A stretch of DNA of 64,000 bases from Aspidapion aeneum (Eukaryota > Arthropoda > Insecta > Coleoptera > Brentidae), in NCBI GenBank assembly GCA_963576565.1, contig OY755039.1, forward strand, positions 69,754,886 to 69,818,885, given 5' to 3'. The notes under the pieces are model-generated. The model saw nothing but the letters and a program-made list of their open reading frames with translations, searched no databases and was not told the origin of the DNA. Shown here in pieces: positions 19,560-29,780 of this stretch; the stretch's first letter is position 1; each line of letters opens with the position of its first letter. Both the position numbers and the translations under genes were made by a program.

Positions 19560-19760
19560 GTGGATACAAGGTCGAAAGTACAAAAAGTCGAAAGTACAAA
19601 AGATCAAAAATACAAAAGTTGGAAAGTAGAAAAGTTCTAAAAAACAAAAGGTTGAAAATACAAAAGGTCGAAAATACAAAAGGTCGAAAATACAAAAGAT
19701 CGAAAGCACAAGAGATCGAAAATACAAAAGGTTGAAAGTAGAAAAGGTCGAAAACCGAAA
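19560..19760 (+). repeat. ~16-bp minisatellite (GGTCGAAAATACAAAA unit)
   Basis: About a dozen imperfect copies of a 15-17 bp unit with consensus AAAATACAAAAGGTCG. On the minus strand several frames stay open through it and give repetitive peptides, but these are products of the repeat and not genes. Confidence 0.85.
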
Positions 19761-19810
19761 ATACTGAAAATACCAATTAACCTTTCAAGTCGAATTGACC
19801 TATTCAGCCT

Positions 19811-19888
19811 AGAGACCCTGTATGTATGATATTTTAAATAAAATATAATAATATAACAGTAAAAATATGTCACACATACAGGGTCTCT
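19811..19888. mobile_element. Tiny MITE with 15-bp perfect TIRs
   Basis: AGAGACCCTGTATGT at 19811-19825 is mirrored by ACATACAGGGTCTCT at 19874-19888. The 48 bases between are pure AT-rich filler. Size and structure fit a very short non-autonomous DNA transposon. Confidence 0.65.
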
Positions 19889-20556
19889 AATCCAGCCGAC
19901 GACGTGGACCAGATGCCGAGGATAGGATAAAATTTAAAAAACCGGTTTTATCGATTTTTCTCAGATAACATGAGGTTAGGTAAAAAAATTAAAACAAAAG
20001 TTTTGTTCCTGTTACCATATCTATGGGCCAATATCGAAAACTTATTTGACTGGAATAAAAGTAGCGGAGTATGGAAATATAGCGGCTATCCCGCCGGCCC
20101 TATATTCGGTAACGGTGGTTGAACTAAAAGGCTATATCATAAGTATACGAGATCCGTCAAAAGTCGTTTTTTATATCCTAACACGTTCTCAATATACAAT
20201 TTTTTTTAATAATAAGATAATTTTTTTAAAATTTATTAAAATTGAGGCACACGGCACATATATAGGTGTATAGTTGAACTATTTAAAAATGTCATATAAA
20301 AAACGCTAATAAAATTTTAAGTGTCAAACTCATAGTTAATGGGTGCAGGTCGTACTTGTCGATCGCCTCTGTTAGGACTTGCAAAAAGGGATTCCTCACG
20401 TATCACGAGATTAGGTTATATTACTAAAATGTTTCCCAAAATTCAAATTTTTAAACTTACTCTTGAAAATCCTAAAATGGTTATTATGATTCAAGTAGCG
20501 CGTGCCACTTTTATGGCAATTTTTATGTAGCATAAAGCGGTGATCCGACTATACTA
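19889..20556. other. Unannotated AT-rich sequence
   Basis: Two short forward frames (20046-20273 and 20339-20530) have no known motifs, no homology I recognise and no supporting context. I see no gene here. Confidence 0.5.
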
Positions 20557-20600
20557 CAGTGGCGGCTGGTTCCGTTATAAATTGGGGTGGGGCAGAAATG
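20557..20600 (+). mobile_element. hAT-like terminal fragment (CAGTGGCGGCTGG)
   Basis: CAGTGGCGGCTGGTTCCG at 20557 is followed by a GGGGTGGGG tract, the typical start of hAT-family MITEs. I could not find the opposite end, so length and target duplication are unknown. Downstream sequence to 20870 shows no gene. Confidence 0.4.
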
Positions 20601-20870
20601 TATATTTCATGGAAAAGGAGATAAAAAACTTACCTAAACAATTTTATTTTAGCATTTTAGAAACAAGCAGCTACATGGTATAGTTTTTAATTTATTTGTT
20701 TTTAGATAAAGTCTATTCGCCCTTCTTTTACATGCGCAAAGTGCTCAAATTAGCACCAGTTTCAGACTAATCATGACCCTGTAGAGCAACCTCAAAAATC
20801 TCACAGAATTTTAGTCTATTAAGCTACTAAGTATATGTCTATTGTTTGCCAAATTTTCATTAATAATTTG

Positions 20871-21033
20871 GCACGTCCTTAAATTCCATAACGCAAAAAT
20901 TCAGGATTTTTGACACCCTGCTCCCCCCCTCGTAATGCTTTTTCTAGAAAAAACACATTAAAAAACATTGAGTGTAACGCAAGGTCAAACCCACCCCCTC
21001 CTGCTAGACCGTTACGTAATTTAAGGACAGGCC
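20871..21033. mobile_element. MITE with CCTTAAATT...AACG terminal inverted repeats
   Basis: 163 bp. The left end GCACGTCCTTAAATTCCATA and right end TACGTAATTTAAGGACAGGC are imperfect inverted repeats of about 24 bp. Its interior matches the fragment at 172-297 in opposite orientation. Non-coding. Confidence 0.75.
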
Positions 21034-21392
21034 CTTATGTTCGGTAATGTTTTGCCTATAGGCACTATTCAATTGGCACCTAATATCAGTCTTGCCTATT
21101 TTTTATCAAAAAACACAACAAAAATAGAAAAAATTAAAAAAAAAGTATATTAACTGAGGTCAAGTTAACAAAGCTGATAAATCACTTAGAAAATATATAT
21201 TGCAAAGCATATTGTATTTAAATTTCTCATAACTAAATTTAAAAAGCTACTACTACCAAATAAACAAAAATAATTATAATGAACAAAAAACCTAAAACCT
21301 ATTATTTTCAAATTTTTAATCTATTCTTAAACCACTTAAATCTTAAATGAGCAAACAATATAAAAAGTTAATCTACAGATAATGGTAGATAT
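21034..21392. other. Unannotated AT-rich spacer
   Basis: No gene seen. It contains one GTTAACAAAGCTGATA word (21164-21179) that recurs, in both orientations, at several places up to 23.4 kb. Confidence 0.4.
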
Positions 21393-22055
21393 ATGGTTTG
21401 ATGCTTTCATTGGGAAGTTGTTAAAACTATTTGGTTTTCACTCTCTCCAACGTCGATCACAAGGATACGAATGATCCCCGTCTGGAACACGTTCTGACAA
21501 TCAGGAACAAGTGATCCATGCCAATCCACGACCGGTTTCGGCCTTTTGGGCCATCCTTAGGTGAATGTAGGCGATAGCTCCGTGTAGAGCATAAGTTGTG
21601 TGAAACCAACAGAAACAACTACGCCGAGGGAAAATACTCCTACCGGCATTGAATTATACTGATGGTTTGATGCTTTCGTTGGGAACTTGTTAAAACTGTT
21701 TGGTTTTCACTCTCTCCAACGCCGATCACAAGGATACGAATGATCCCCGTCTGGAACACATCCTGACAATCAGGAACAAGTGATCCATGCTAATCCACGA
21801 CCGGTTTTAGCCTTTTGGGCCATCCTCAGGTGAATGTAGGCGATAGCTCCGTGTAGAGCATAAGTTGTGTGAAAGCAACAGAAACAGCTACTCCAAGGGA
21901 AAATACCCCTACCAGTATTAAATTATACTGATGGTTTAATGCTTTCGTTGGGAACTTGTTAAAACTGTTTGGTTTTCAATCTCTCCAACGTCGATCACAA
22001 GGATACGAATGATCCCCGCCTGGAACACGTTCTGACAAGGAACAAGTGATCCATG
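21393..22055 (+). repeat. 269-bp tandem repeat, 2.5 copies
   Basis: Units start at 21393, 21662 and 21931, exactly 269 bp apart, each with ATGGTTT(G/A)ATGCTTTC. The two full units contain a CACGACCGGTTT(C/T)(G/A)GCC block followed by TTTTGGGCCATCCT(T/C)AGGTG, which can form a GGCC/GGCC hairpin. The third copy is cut off just before that block (near 22055). Copies differ at a few percent. No open frame spans the unit. Confidence 0.9.
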
Positions 22056-22286
22056 ATCCCCATCATACCTTCTCTAGATTTTGCTTTTTTTTCATCTGCA
22101 CCTTTTTTTGTGTCTTTCTTCCTTTTGCCATTTTTCTAGAAATCAAAAAATTAATGTTTATAAAAAAGTTTATATGTCAAAAAATGTACCTATTTTTTAA
22201 GCTTTTATAATATACACTAAAAAGTAGAAAATAGTTTGTTGGCATTCGGATATCATAATAATAAAAGCGATGACCGCGTTGTAATA

Positions 22287-22477
22287 CAGTCGAACCTCTC
22301 AAACTCGAACCCACACGTCTATGCTCGAACCTCTCTATAACTCTAAACCTTTTAAGTGGTCCCTGTACTTTTTATATGAATTTTAACCTCGTTAACTCGA
22401 ATTTCTATAAGTCGAACTCTCCATAACTCGAACTGATTTGGTTGTCCCTTGAAGTTCGAGTTATACAGGTTCAACTG
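22287..22477. mobile_element. pogo/Tigger-like MITE with TA duplication
   Basis: 191 bp with ends CAGTCGAACCTCTCAA and ACAGGTTCAACTG, flanked by TA on both sides (22285-22286 and 22478-22479). The interior repeats TCGAACTC-type words. CAGTYGAACCT termini with a TA target are the pattern of pogo-like Tc1/mariner elements. There is no transposase, so it is non-autonomous. Confidence 0.75.
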
Positions 22478-24073
22478 TAATTTTGACCATGATTTTTTGA
22501 TAAGATATGTTATTACATTTAATTATTATTGTTTGAAAAAATGTTAATTCACTATAACTAGCAAAGAAATGCAATGGTAAGTAAGCCCAACCCAACCTGA
22601 CCCAAGCTACCGTTAATTGACTTGTTGTGTAAACGAAAAGAGCCGAAACGTTTCAACTGTCGTTTCTGCCTAATAATCGACCCCAATATTTCGAAAATAC
22701 TTTTTATTTTTTTGATACCTCAGCTTTTTCAGTAAATTATACTACAATATTCAACTTTGATAACACATCCTCAGCTTTGTTACCACCAGTATTAACAAAG
22801 CTGATATTAACGGAGCTGAGGAATCTATTCAAATTTCCCGCCTAACTCCTTGAAAACCAAATGTTGGGATCTGTTTTTTTGCCCTGTTTTTTATTACGTT
22901 TTGCGCATTATTAAGTCACATTTAGATTATTTAAGACATTTTTTGTATTGTCAGGAACTTGACAACAAAGTTGAGAAAGTGTGCTTGTTACTTACCTGTT
23001 TTGTCACTTCAAAATTAAAAAAAAACACCAACACTTCACAGCGTCCACCTGCTTCTTGACAGCGAAGAATGTGACTAAAGTAAACGAAACAATGCAATGG
23101 CGGCTGCTTGTGTTGCCATATATGGATTTTAGTGCGATTTAAAAATTGGTAACAAAGCTGATGCAAAGAGGGAGTGACAACGATATTATTTTTAAAAAAT
23201 CTGAGTGTCTTTTGTTGAATATTATTATTTTGGCTCAAAATAGTTTTTTTTTTTGAGTTGATCTTGTTAGAACTTAACTATATTAATGTAAATCATTAAC
23301 CGTAACTTTAAAAAATAAGTAGGAATGTGCTCACCTTGGGGTTGTGACATTAACAAACCTGAGACCTCAGCTATTGTTAATACAGCAAAAATCCTTAATA
23401 ATTAAAATATTTTTTCTTTTTTTGGTGAGGTAGCAGATTAGATTGCATTTTATCCTATTATAAACTAAAAAGTAGTTTTTTGCTTCAAAAAATGAGATAT
23501 TCTCCCCTGTGACACTGTTTCACAGGTTTTCTGAAGAACTGCCCATATGAACATTTCATCAATTTCAATACACTTTGTGTCATTCAAAAAGAATCCATTT
23601 CTATACCATTAAGGGTTTTTTTTTAATACCCTCCAATCCATTAAATAATTCTCCTTTTGAATCCCCTTTCAAGTATACAAAATAAATACATTTTAATACC
23701 TCCGAAATTTACATTTTTCCCATATGCACAAAGGATCCGTTCTTAAAACTGAATAATTTTTGAGACTCAATCTCTTGTTGTTTTTGTACAATTTACGTTT
23801 TTGTAAACATTATGGCTTATGAGAAATCAGTTTGTTTGTCCTACGGAAGATATCTTAGATTGGATCATATGTCTTGCTAGACAGCCCTATAAGTACCTAG
23901 TTAAACAAAAAAAAAATAATAATAACACCAACCAAATACCTAACCTATAAAAATGTTTCCATTTATAGATTGGTAATAACTCCAAAAAACTTTTGTTCTT
24001 ATTTCTTCTATCCTACCCATGTATACAATTTATACAGGGGGTACCATAATTAGCAGAACTCCTCAATATATTA
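22478..24073. other. AT-rich sequence with recurrent AACAAAGCTGA words
   Basis: No supported gene. The words CTCAGCTTTGTTACC (22771-22785), ATTAACAAAGCTGATATTAA (22791-22810), GGTAACAAAGCTGATGC (about 23147) and CTCAGCTATTGTTAATA (about 23367) occur in both orientations, suggesting ends of a decayed inverted-repeat element. Overlapping frames at 22850-23059 (+) and 22951-23238 (-) lack motifs. A short perfect hairpin (CTGTG/CACAG) lies near 23505-23526. Confidence 0.45.
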
Positions 24074-24225
24074 GAAACTAGCAGTTTTCAAAAAACTGTT
24101 AAACAGGAGATTTTTACGGGTAATTCTTAACTGTAAAATTTCTCTAGATTAAGTTCAAAGCTTCTCTCAAAACTCTCCTTTTAAACATTTTTCTAACTGC
24201 TAGTTTCCTATTTATATATAAGTAT
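24055..24225. mobile_element. Short inverted-repeat element (GAAACTAGCAGTT ends)
   Basis: GAAACTAGCAGTT at 24074-24086 is the exact complement of AACTGCTAGTTTC at 24195-24207. Similarity extends imperfectly for about 40 bases into each arm. Total about 135-170 bp, non-coding, MITE-like. Confidence 0.6.
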
Positions 24226-25260
24226 ACACATTATATAGTTTCTTATTTATGTTCTGCTATTTATGGTGCAAAAAAATAATAAAGAAGAGGACAGATTCAA
24301 ATTAACCAACCTTTAATTCATAATTTCTATTCACTTAGCTGAAAAACATCCTTAGCAAAACGGCACCATAAATACTATCCTTGATTTAAAATCCATATAA
24401 ACACTATCCTTGAAGCTGAGCCACAATAGACCCGATAGTAGTCGCAGTAGAAGGGCTCCAAGGCCCACTCACATATGAATCATCCTTGAACCTCTACCAA
24501 ATGGAAAAAATGGTCTCATATAACGCGTACTGTGAGAGGAAGTTCACTGGAATGTCCCTATTAAAACAAAACTTATGACTTGACTTGTTCTAAGCTAATG
24601 TTTTAAGCATAATCACCTACCAAAAGTCTCTAGCTCACTGAGAAGTATAAAAAATATCTGTTGCAACATTTAAAAAAAAGTTAGGTAAAGATTCAAGTTA
24701 AAAGAAAACTTTTTGATATAATTTTTCTCAAAATTTATTAAATAAAAAAAATTAAAAATGCTTTTATATAAAACACTCCAGAACTAAAATAATTTGTATT
24801 TGTCAACTAATTTATGGTAAAATTGACTGCTAAGAACCTTTCTGATTTCACTTATACATCTTAGTTTATAAATGGGCACTTAACTACCCTCCTTTCTAAG
24901 TAGGGGCCTTACAGAACACACGGATTCGAAATGAAATTTAAAACAACGTACCTGGCCAAACCGCACAGTAGACCTTTAATTTCCGTGCACTGTGCCAAAC
25001 CGATCTGGCAATCCAAAAAACACAAACAAAGACCAAATTGAAAACTCAAGAAAAAGGAAAAACTAAAAAACATTCAATTTCATTGATTTTAGCACGCAAA
25101 TATTGACATAACCACAGATTAGGTAAATAAGGACGTAAAGTCACCCAACCAATATGAAGAACACTACCATGTCTATGGTGTATTCGAAGAGGAGCCGCTC
25201 AAAAATTAATAAAATAATATTTGAAAAAGTGACACTATTTTTAAAGAATTCCTAATGGCT
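24226..25260. other. Unannotated AT-rich sequence
   Basis: About 1 kb in which I see no gene, repeat or transposon end that I can support. Confidence 0.5.
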
Positions 25261-25386
25261 CCCCCCGATGCGAAGATTTTTTTTGATATTTTCCACATAT
25301 TTCATTAATAAAAACATAAAATACAGCAGTGGCGTATATAGAAAAAAGTTTCGGGGCGCGCCCAACACAGTTTTGGGGGCTCTGGT

Positions 25387-25536
25387 ACAAAATAGCGCGG
25401 GACAAAATAGCGTGGACAAAATGGCGCAGGACAAAATAGCGCAGGACAAAATAGCGCAGGACAAAATAGCGCAGGACAAAATAGCGCAGGACAAAATGGC
25501 GCAGGACAAAATAGCGCATGTCAAAATAGCGCACGT
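25387..25536 (+). repeat. 15-bp minisatellite, ACAAAATAGCGCAGG unit, forward
   Basis: About ten copies of ACAAAATAGCGCAGG with small variants (GCGTGG, GGCGCAGG, GCGCATG). The same unit occurs in the opposite orientation at 25922-26041. Confidence 0.9.
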
Positions 25537-25600
25537 CATAAATCCCAATTTGATTTGCCCTGTCCTGATCTGTTCAGGTAAGTTTTTTTTTGTAAAAAAA

Positions 25601-25912
25601 CCTAACCGGGTCAGGTTGGGATACTAACCTAACCTATCCTCGGCCCCTGGTCCACTTTAGCTGGGGCAGTTTGAGTGATAAGGTTAGGCCTTCACTGTTT
25701 ATTAAACTAACCAAGTAAGGTTAGGTTATTTTTTTAGTATCTCCGAGGATAGGTTAGGTTAGTATCCCAACCTAACCGGGTCAGGTTGGGATACTAACCT
25801 AACCTATCCTCGGCCCCTGGTCCACTTCGGCTGGTGCAGTTTGAGTGACAAGGTTAGGCCTTCACTGTATATTAAACTAACCAAGTAAGGTTAGGTTATT
25901 TTTTTAGTATCT
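25601..25912 (+). repeat. Direct duplication (period 170 bp) rich in CCTAACC/GGTTAGG
   Basis: A roughly 142-bp unit starting CCTAACCGGGTCAGGTTGGG occurs at 25601 and again at 25771. The 28-bp spacer between (25741-25770) is an inverted copy of part of the unit (TTGGGATACTAACC...), so the interior can also fold. The CCTAA words recall insect telomere repeats but are not in array form. Confidence 0.85.
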
Positions 25913-25921
25913 TTTTGAGAT

Positions 25922-26041
25922 CTGCGCTATTTTGTCCTGCGCTATTCTGTCCCGGGCTATTTTGTCCCGCGCTGTTTTGTCCTGCGCTATTTTGTCCTGC
26001 GCTATTTTGTCCCGCGCTAATTTGTCCGCGCTATTTTGTAC
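25922..26041 (-). repeat. 15-bp minisatellite, reverse orientation
   Basis: About eight copies of GCGCTATTTTGTCCT and variants, the reverse complement of the unit at 25387-25536. The two arrays could pair to form a long imperfect hairpin. Confidence 0.9.
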
Positions 26042-26235
26042 CAGAGTCGTTTTGGGAGGGGGGGGGGGCGAGACCCCATGAGGCCGTAGTTTATGCTATT
26101 TTATGTTTGTATTCATGAAATATGTGGAAAATATCTAAAAAAATCTTATCTACGGGGGAGGGCCGGGCCCCCTCCTCATATACGCCCAAAACTGTCTCGG
26201 GCCCACCCCGAAGCTTTTTTCTATATACGCCACTG

Positions 26236-26896
26236 ATTATGACCAAATTAGGAACATTGGAACGCCACAAATAGTCAGAAAGATCGGTTATAAATTTCTT
26301 TAACAGAATGACACGCAATCACATCGTTGATTGAAAAAGTTATTCAATCAAAATTTGTAAAAATGATCTCGGCTGTGACGTCATAATTTTGAGAAAAAAT
26401 CGCCCAGCTATAAGAATTTAAGCAATTTTCAACAGGTATTTAATTATCATTTAAATTTAGAATTTTTAGAAAATTCTTTACACAAGGTACCTATACTTAA
26501 AATTACCAATTCTCTAAAAAGCAATATTTTTGTACAGTTTTATTATTAAAAAATGTTTAAAGAATATTGTAGCGTTTTTTGTAGAATGTATTCATGCCAT
26601 GAATATTATGAAAATATATGTGTATTTTCTAGTGCATTCCGGAATATTCTTAGCATGTTAATCTCAGAATATTCTTGGCACGTTCATAACTGGTATATAC
26701 TATGGATGTACTAAAGTGAAACATTCTCACATGGTATATGCCAAGAATATGGTATGCTGATTCCTAAAAGAAGATCCTTTACAGTATATTCATCGCATAT
26801 ACTTGGGATGTGAATCTTCTTTTCAAAATATGCTAAGCATATCACTAAAGTACCTAAAAAGCATATACAAAGCATTTGAATGTTCTTTCATGTGCG
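26236..26896. other. AT-rich flank of the satellite
   Basis: No gene seen. A perfect inverted pair (ATATTCTTGGCA near 26685 and TGCCAAGAATAT near 26739) and repeated GAATATTCTTAGCA-type words lie at 26640-26760. The sequence does not resemble the satellite monomer, so the array edge at about 26897 looks abrupt. Confidence 0.5.
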
Positions 26897-29780
26897 ATGA
26901 ATTCATAAAAAGTCATTTAAATGAATTGTTTTATAGCGTATTAGTATGTATTCAAATGTATTAAAAATGAATCCTTTTATGTTTATTCGGTTGTATTGAG
27001 AAAGAAAGGAATTAAAAAGTATTCATTGGTATAAATAATGATTACATAAAAAGGTATTTAATTGGATTGCTTTAAAGAGTATAAATATGTATTCAAATAT
27101 ATAGAAAATGAATACTTGAAAAGTTCATTCAATTGTATTGATAAAGGAAGGTATTGAAAAGTATTCAACGATATAAATAATGAATTCATAAAAAGTCATT
27201 TAAATGGATTGTTTTATAGCGTATTAGTATGCATTCAAATGTATTAAACATGAATCCTTTTATGTTTATTCGGTTGTATTGAGAAAGGAAGGAATTAAAA
27301 AGTATTCATTGGTATAAATAATGATTACATAAAAAGGTATTTAATTGGATTGCTTTAAAGAGTATAAATATGTATTCAAATATATAGAAAATGAATACTT
27401 GAAAAGTTCATTCAATTGTATTGATAGAGAAAGGTATTGAAAAGTATTCAACGGTATAAATAATGAATTCATAAAAAGTAATTTAAATGGATTGTTTTAT
27501 AGCGTATTAGTATGTATTCAGATGTATTAAAAATGAATCCTTTTATGTTTATTCGGTTTTATTGAGAAAGGAAGGAATTAAAAAGTATTCATTGGTATAA
27601 ATAATGATTACATAAAAAGGTACTTAATTGGATTGCTTTAAAGAGTATAAATATGTTTTCAAATATATAGAAAATGAATACCTGAAAAGTTCATTCAATT
27701 GTATTGATAAAGGAAGGTATTGAAAAGTATTCAACGGGATAAATAATGAATTCAGAAAAAGTCATATAAATGGATTGTTCTATAGCGTATTAGTATGTAT
27801 TCAAATGTATTTAAAATGAATCCTTCTATGTTTATTCGGTTGCATTGAGAAAGGAAGGAATTAAAAAGTATTCATTGGTATAAATAATGATTACATAAAA
27901 AGGTCTTTAATTGTTTTGTTTTAAAGGGTATAAATATGTATTCAAATACATAGAAAATGAATACTTGAAAAGTGCATTTAATTGTATTGATAAAGGAAGG
28001 TATTGAAAAGTATTCAACGGGATAAATAATGAATTCATAAAAAGTGATTTAAATGGATTGTTCTATAGCGTATTAGTATGTATTCAAATGTATTAGAAAT
28101 GAATCCTTCTATGTTTATTCGGTTGCATTGAGAAAGGAAGGAATTAAAAAGTATTCATTGGTATAAATAATGATTACATAAAAAGGTATTTAATTGGATT
28201 TCATTAAAGAGTATAAATATGTATTTAAATATATAGAAAATGAATACTTGAAAAGTTCATTCAATTGTATTGATAAAGGAAGGTATTGAAAAGTATTCAA
28301 CGGGATAAATAATGAATTCATAAAAAGTCATTTAAATGGATTGTTCTATAGCGTATTAGTATGTATTCAAATGTATTAAAAATGAATCCTTCTATGTTTA
28401 TTCGGTTGCATTGAGAAAGGAAGGAAATAAAAAGTATTCATTGGTATAAATAATGATTACATAGAAATGTATTTAATTGGATTGCTTTAAAGAGTATAAA
28501 TATGTATTCTAATATATAGAAAATGAATACTTGAAAGGTTCATTCAATTGTATTGATAAAGGAAGGTATTAAAAAGTATTCAACGGGATAAATAATGAAT
28601 TCATAAAAATTCATTTAAATGGATTGTTCTATAGCGTATTAGTATGTATTCAAATGTATTAAAAATGAATCCGTCTATGTTTATTCGGTTGTATTGAGAA
28701 GGGAAGGAATTAAAAAGTATTCATTAATATAAATAATGATTACATAAAACGGTATTTAATTGGATTGCTTTAAAGGGTATAAATATGTATTCAAATATAT
28801 AGAAAATGAATACTTGAAAAGTTCATTCAATTGTATTGATAAAGGAAGGTATTGAAAATTATTCAACGGGATAAATAATGAATTCATAAAAAGTCATTTA
28901 AATGGATTGTTCTATAGCGTATTAGTATGTATTCAAATGTATTAAAAATGAATCCTTGTATGTTTATTCGGTTGTTTTGAGAAAGGAAGGAATTAAAAAG
29001 TATTCATTGGTATAAATAATGATTACATAAAAAGGTATTTAATTGGATTGCTTTAAAGAGTATAAATGAATGAACATTAGTATGTATTCAAATGTATTAA
29101 AAATGAATCCTTCTATGTTTATTCGGTTGTATTGAGAAGGAAAGGAATTAAAAAGTATTCATTAATATAAATAATGATTACATAAAACGGTATTTAATTG
29201 GATTGCTTTAAAGGGTATAAATATGTATTCAAATATATAGAAAATGAATACTTGAAAAGTTCATTCAATTGTATTGATAAAGGAAGGTATTGAAAATTAT
29301 TCAACGGGATAAATAATAAATTCATAAAAAGTCATTTAAATGGATTGTTCTATAGCGTATTAGTATATATTCAAATGTATTAAACATGAATCCTTTTATG
29401 TTTATTCGGTTGTATTGAGAAAGGAAGGAATTAAAAAGTATTCATTGGTATAAATAATCATTACAAAAAAAGGTATTTAATTGGATTGCTTTAAAGAGTA
29501 TAAATATGTATTCAAATATATAGAAAATGAATACTCGAAAAGTTCATTCAATTGTATTGATAAAGGAAGATATTGAAAAGTATTCAACGGGATAAATAAT
29601 GAATTCATAAAAAGTCATTTAAATGGATTGTTCTATAGCGTATTAGCATGTATTCAAATGTATTAAAAATGAATCCTCCTATGTTTATTCGGTTGCATTG
29701 AGAAAGGAAGGAATAAAAAGTATTCATTGGTATAAATAATGATTACATAAAAAGGTATTTAATTGGATTCTTTTAAAGAG
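26897..29780 (+). repeat. 283-bp satellite array, left block (~10 monomers)
   Basis: Head-to-tail monomers. The landmark GAATTCATAAAAAGTCATTT recurs at 26899, 27182, 27465, 27748, 28031 and 28314 (variants included), exactly 283 bp apart. All copies face the same way. One irregular unit occurs near 29066, where a half-length copy is spliced in (the next landmark is 438 bp away). The array is cut at 29780 by a non-LTR retrotransposon and resumes at 32947. Confidence 0.97.

Larger units (their letters stand above)
25261..26235. mobile_element. Composite inverted-repeat element with opposed minisatellites
   Basis: The outer CAGTGGCGTATATAGAAAAA arms (25327-25377, and complement 26185-26235) are about 51 bp each and look like hAT-type termini. 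Inside them are a 15-bp minisatellite and, near the other end, its reverse complement. A further 60-bp block (25262-25325) is repeated in reverse at 26097-26158, placed outside the arm on the left but inside it on the right, so the element has been rearranged or nested. A G-rich tract lies near 26054-26069. No 8-bp target duplication is evident. Frames running through the repeats (for example 25268-25627 on the plus strand) encode five-residue repeats and are not genes. Confidence 0.7.

Noticed and set aside
19536..19873. Three overlapping minus-strand frames rich in Phe, Leu and Tyr
   Set aside because: They are translations of the 16-bp minisatellite and its flank in different frames; a membrane protein is not credible.
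20046..20530. Two forward frames of 75 and 63 codons
   Set aside because: No motif, unusual composition or conserved context; the region is otherwise relic repeat.
22072..22140. Short lysine-rich minus-strand frame of about 22 codons from an ATG near 22131
   Set aside because: It comes from an A/G-rich stretch (pyrimidine-rich on the plus strand). Without an exon structure or homology it cannot be called a gene or a first exon.
22850..23238. Overlapping forward (22850-23059) and reverse (22951-23238) open frames
   Set aside because: No recognisable motif, no splice or transcription context, and lengths are within chance for this composition.
25241..26118. Open frames with five-residue repeats around the 15-bp minisatellites
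   Set aside because: A 15-bp unit keeps any stop-free frame open on both strands. Peptides on both strands are equally repetitive and there is no start context or domain.
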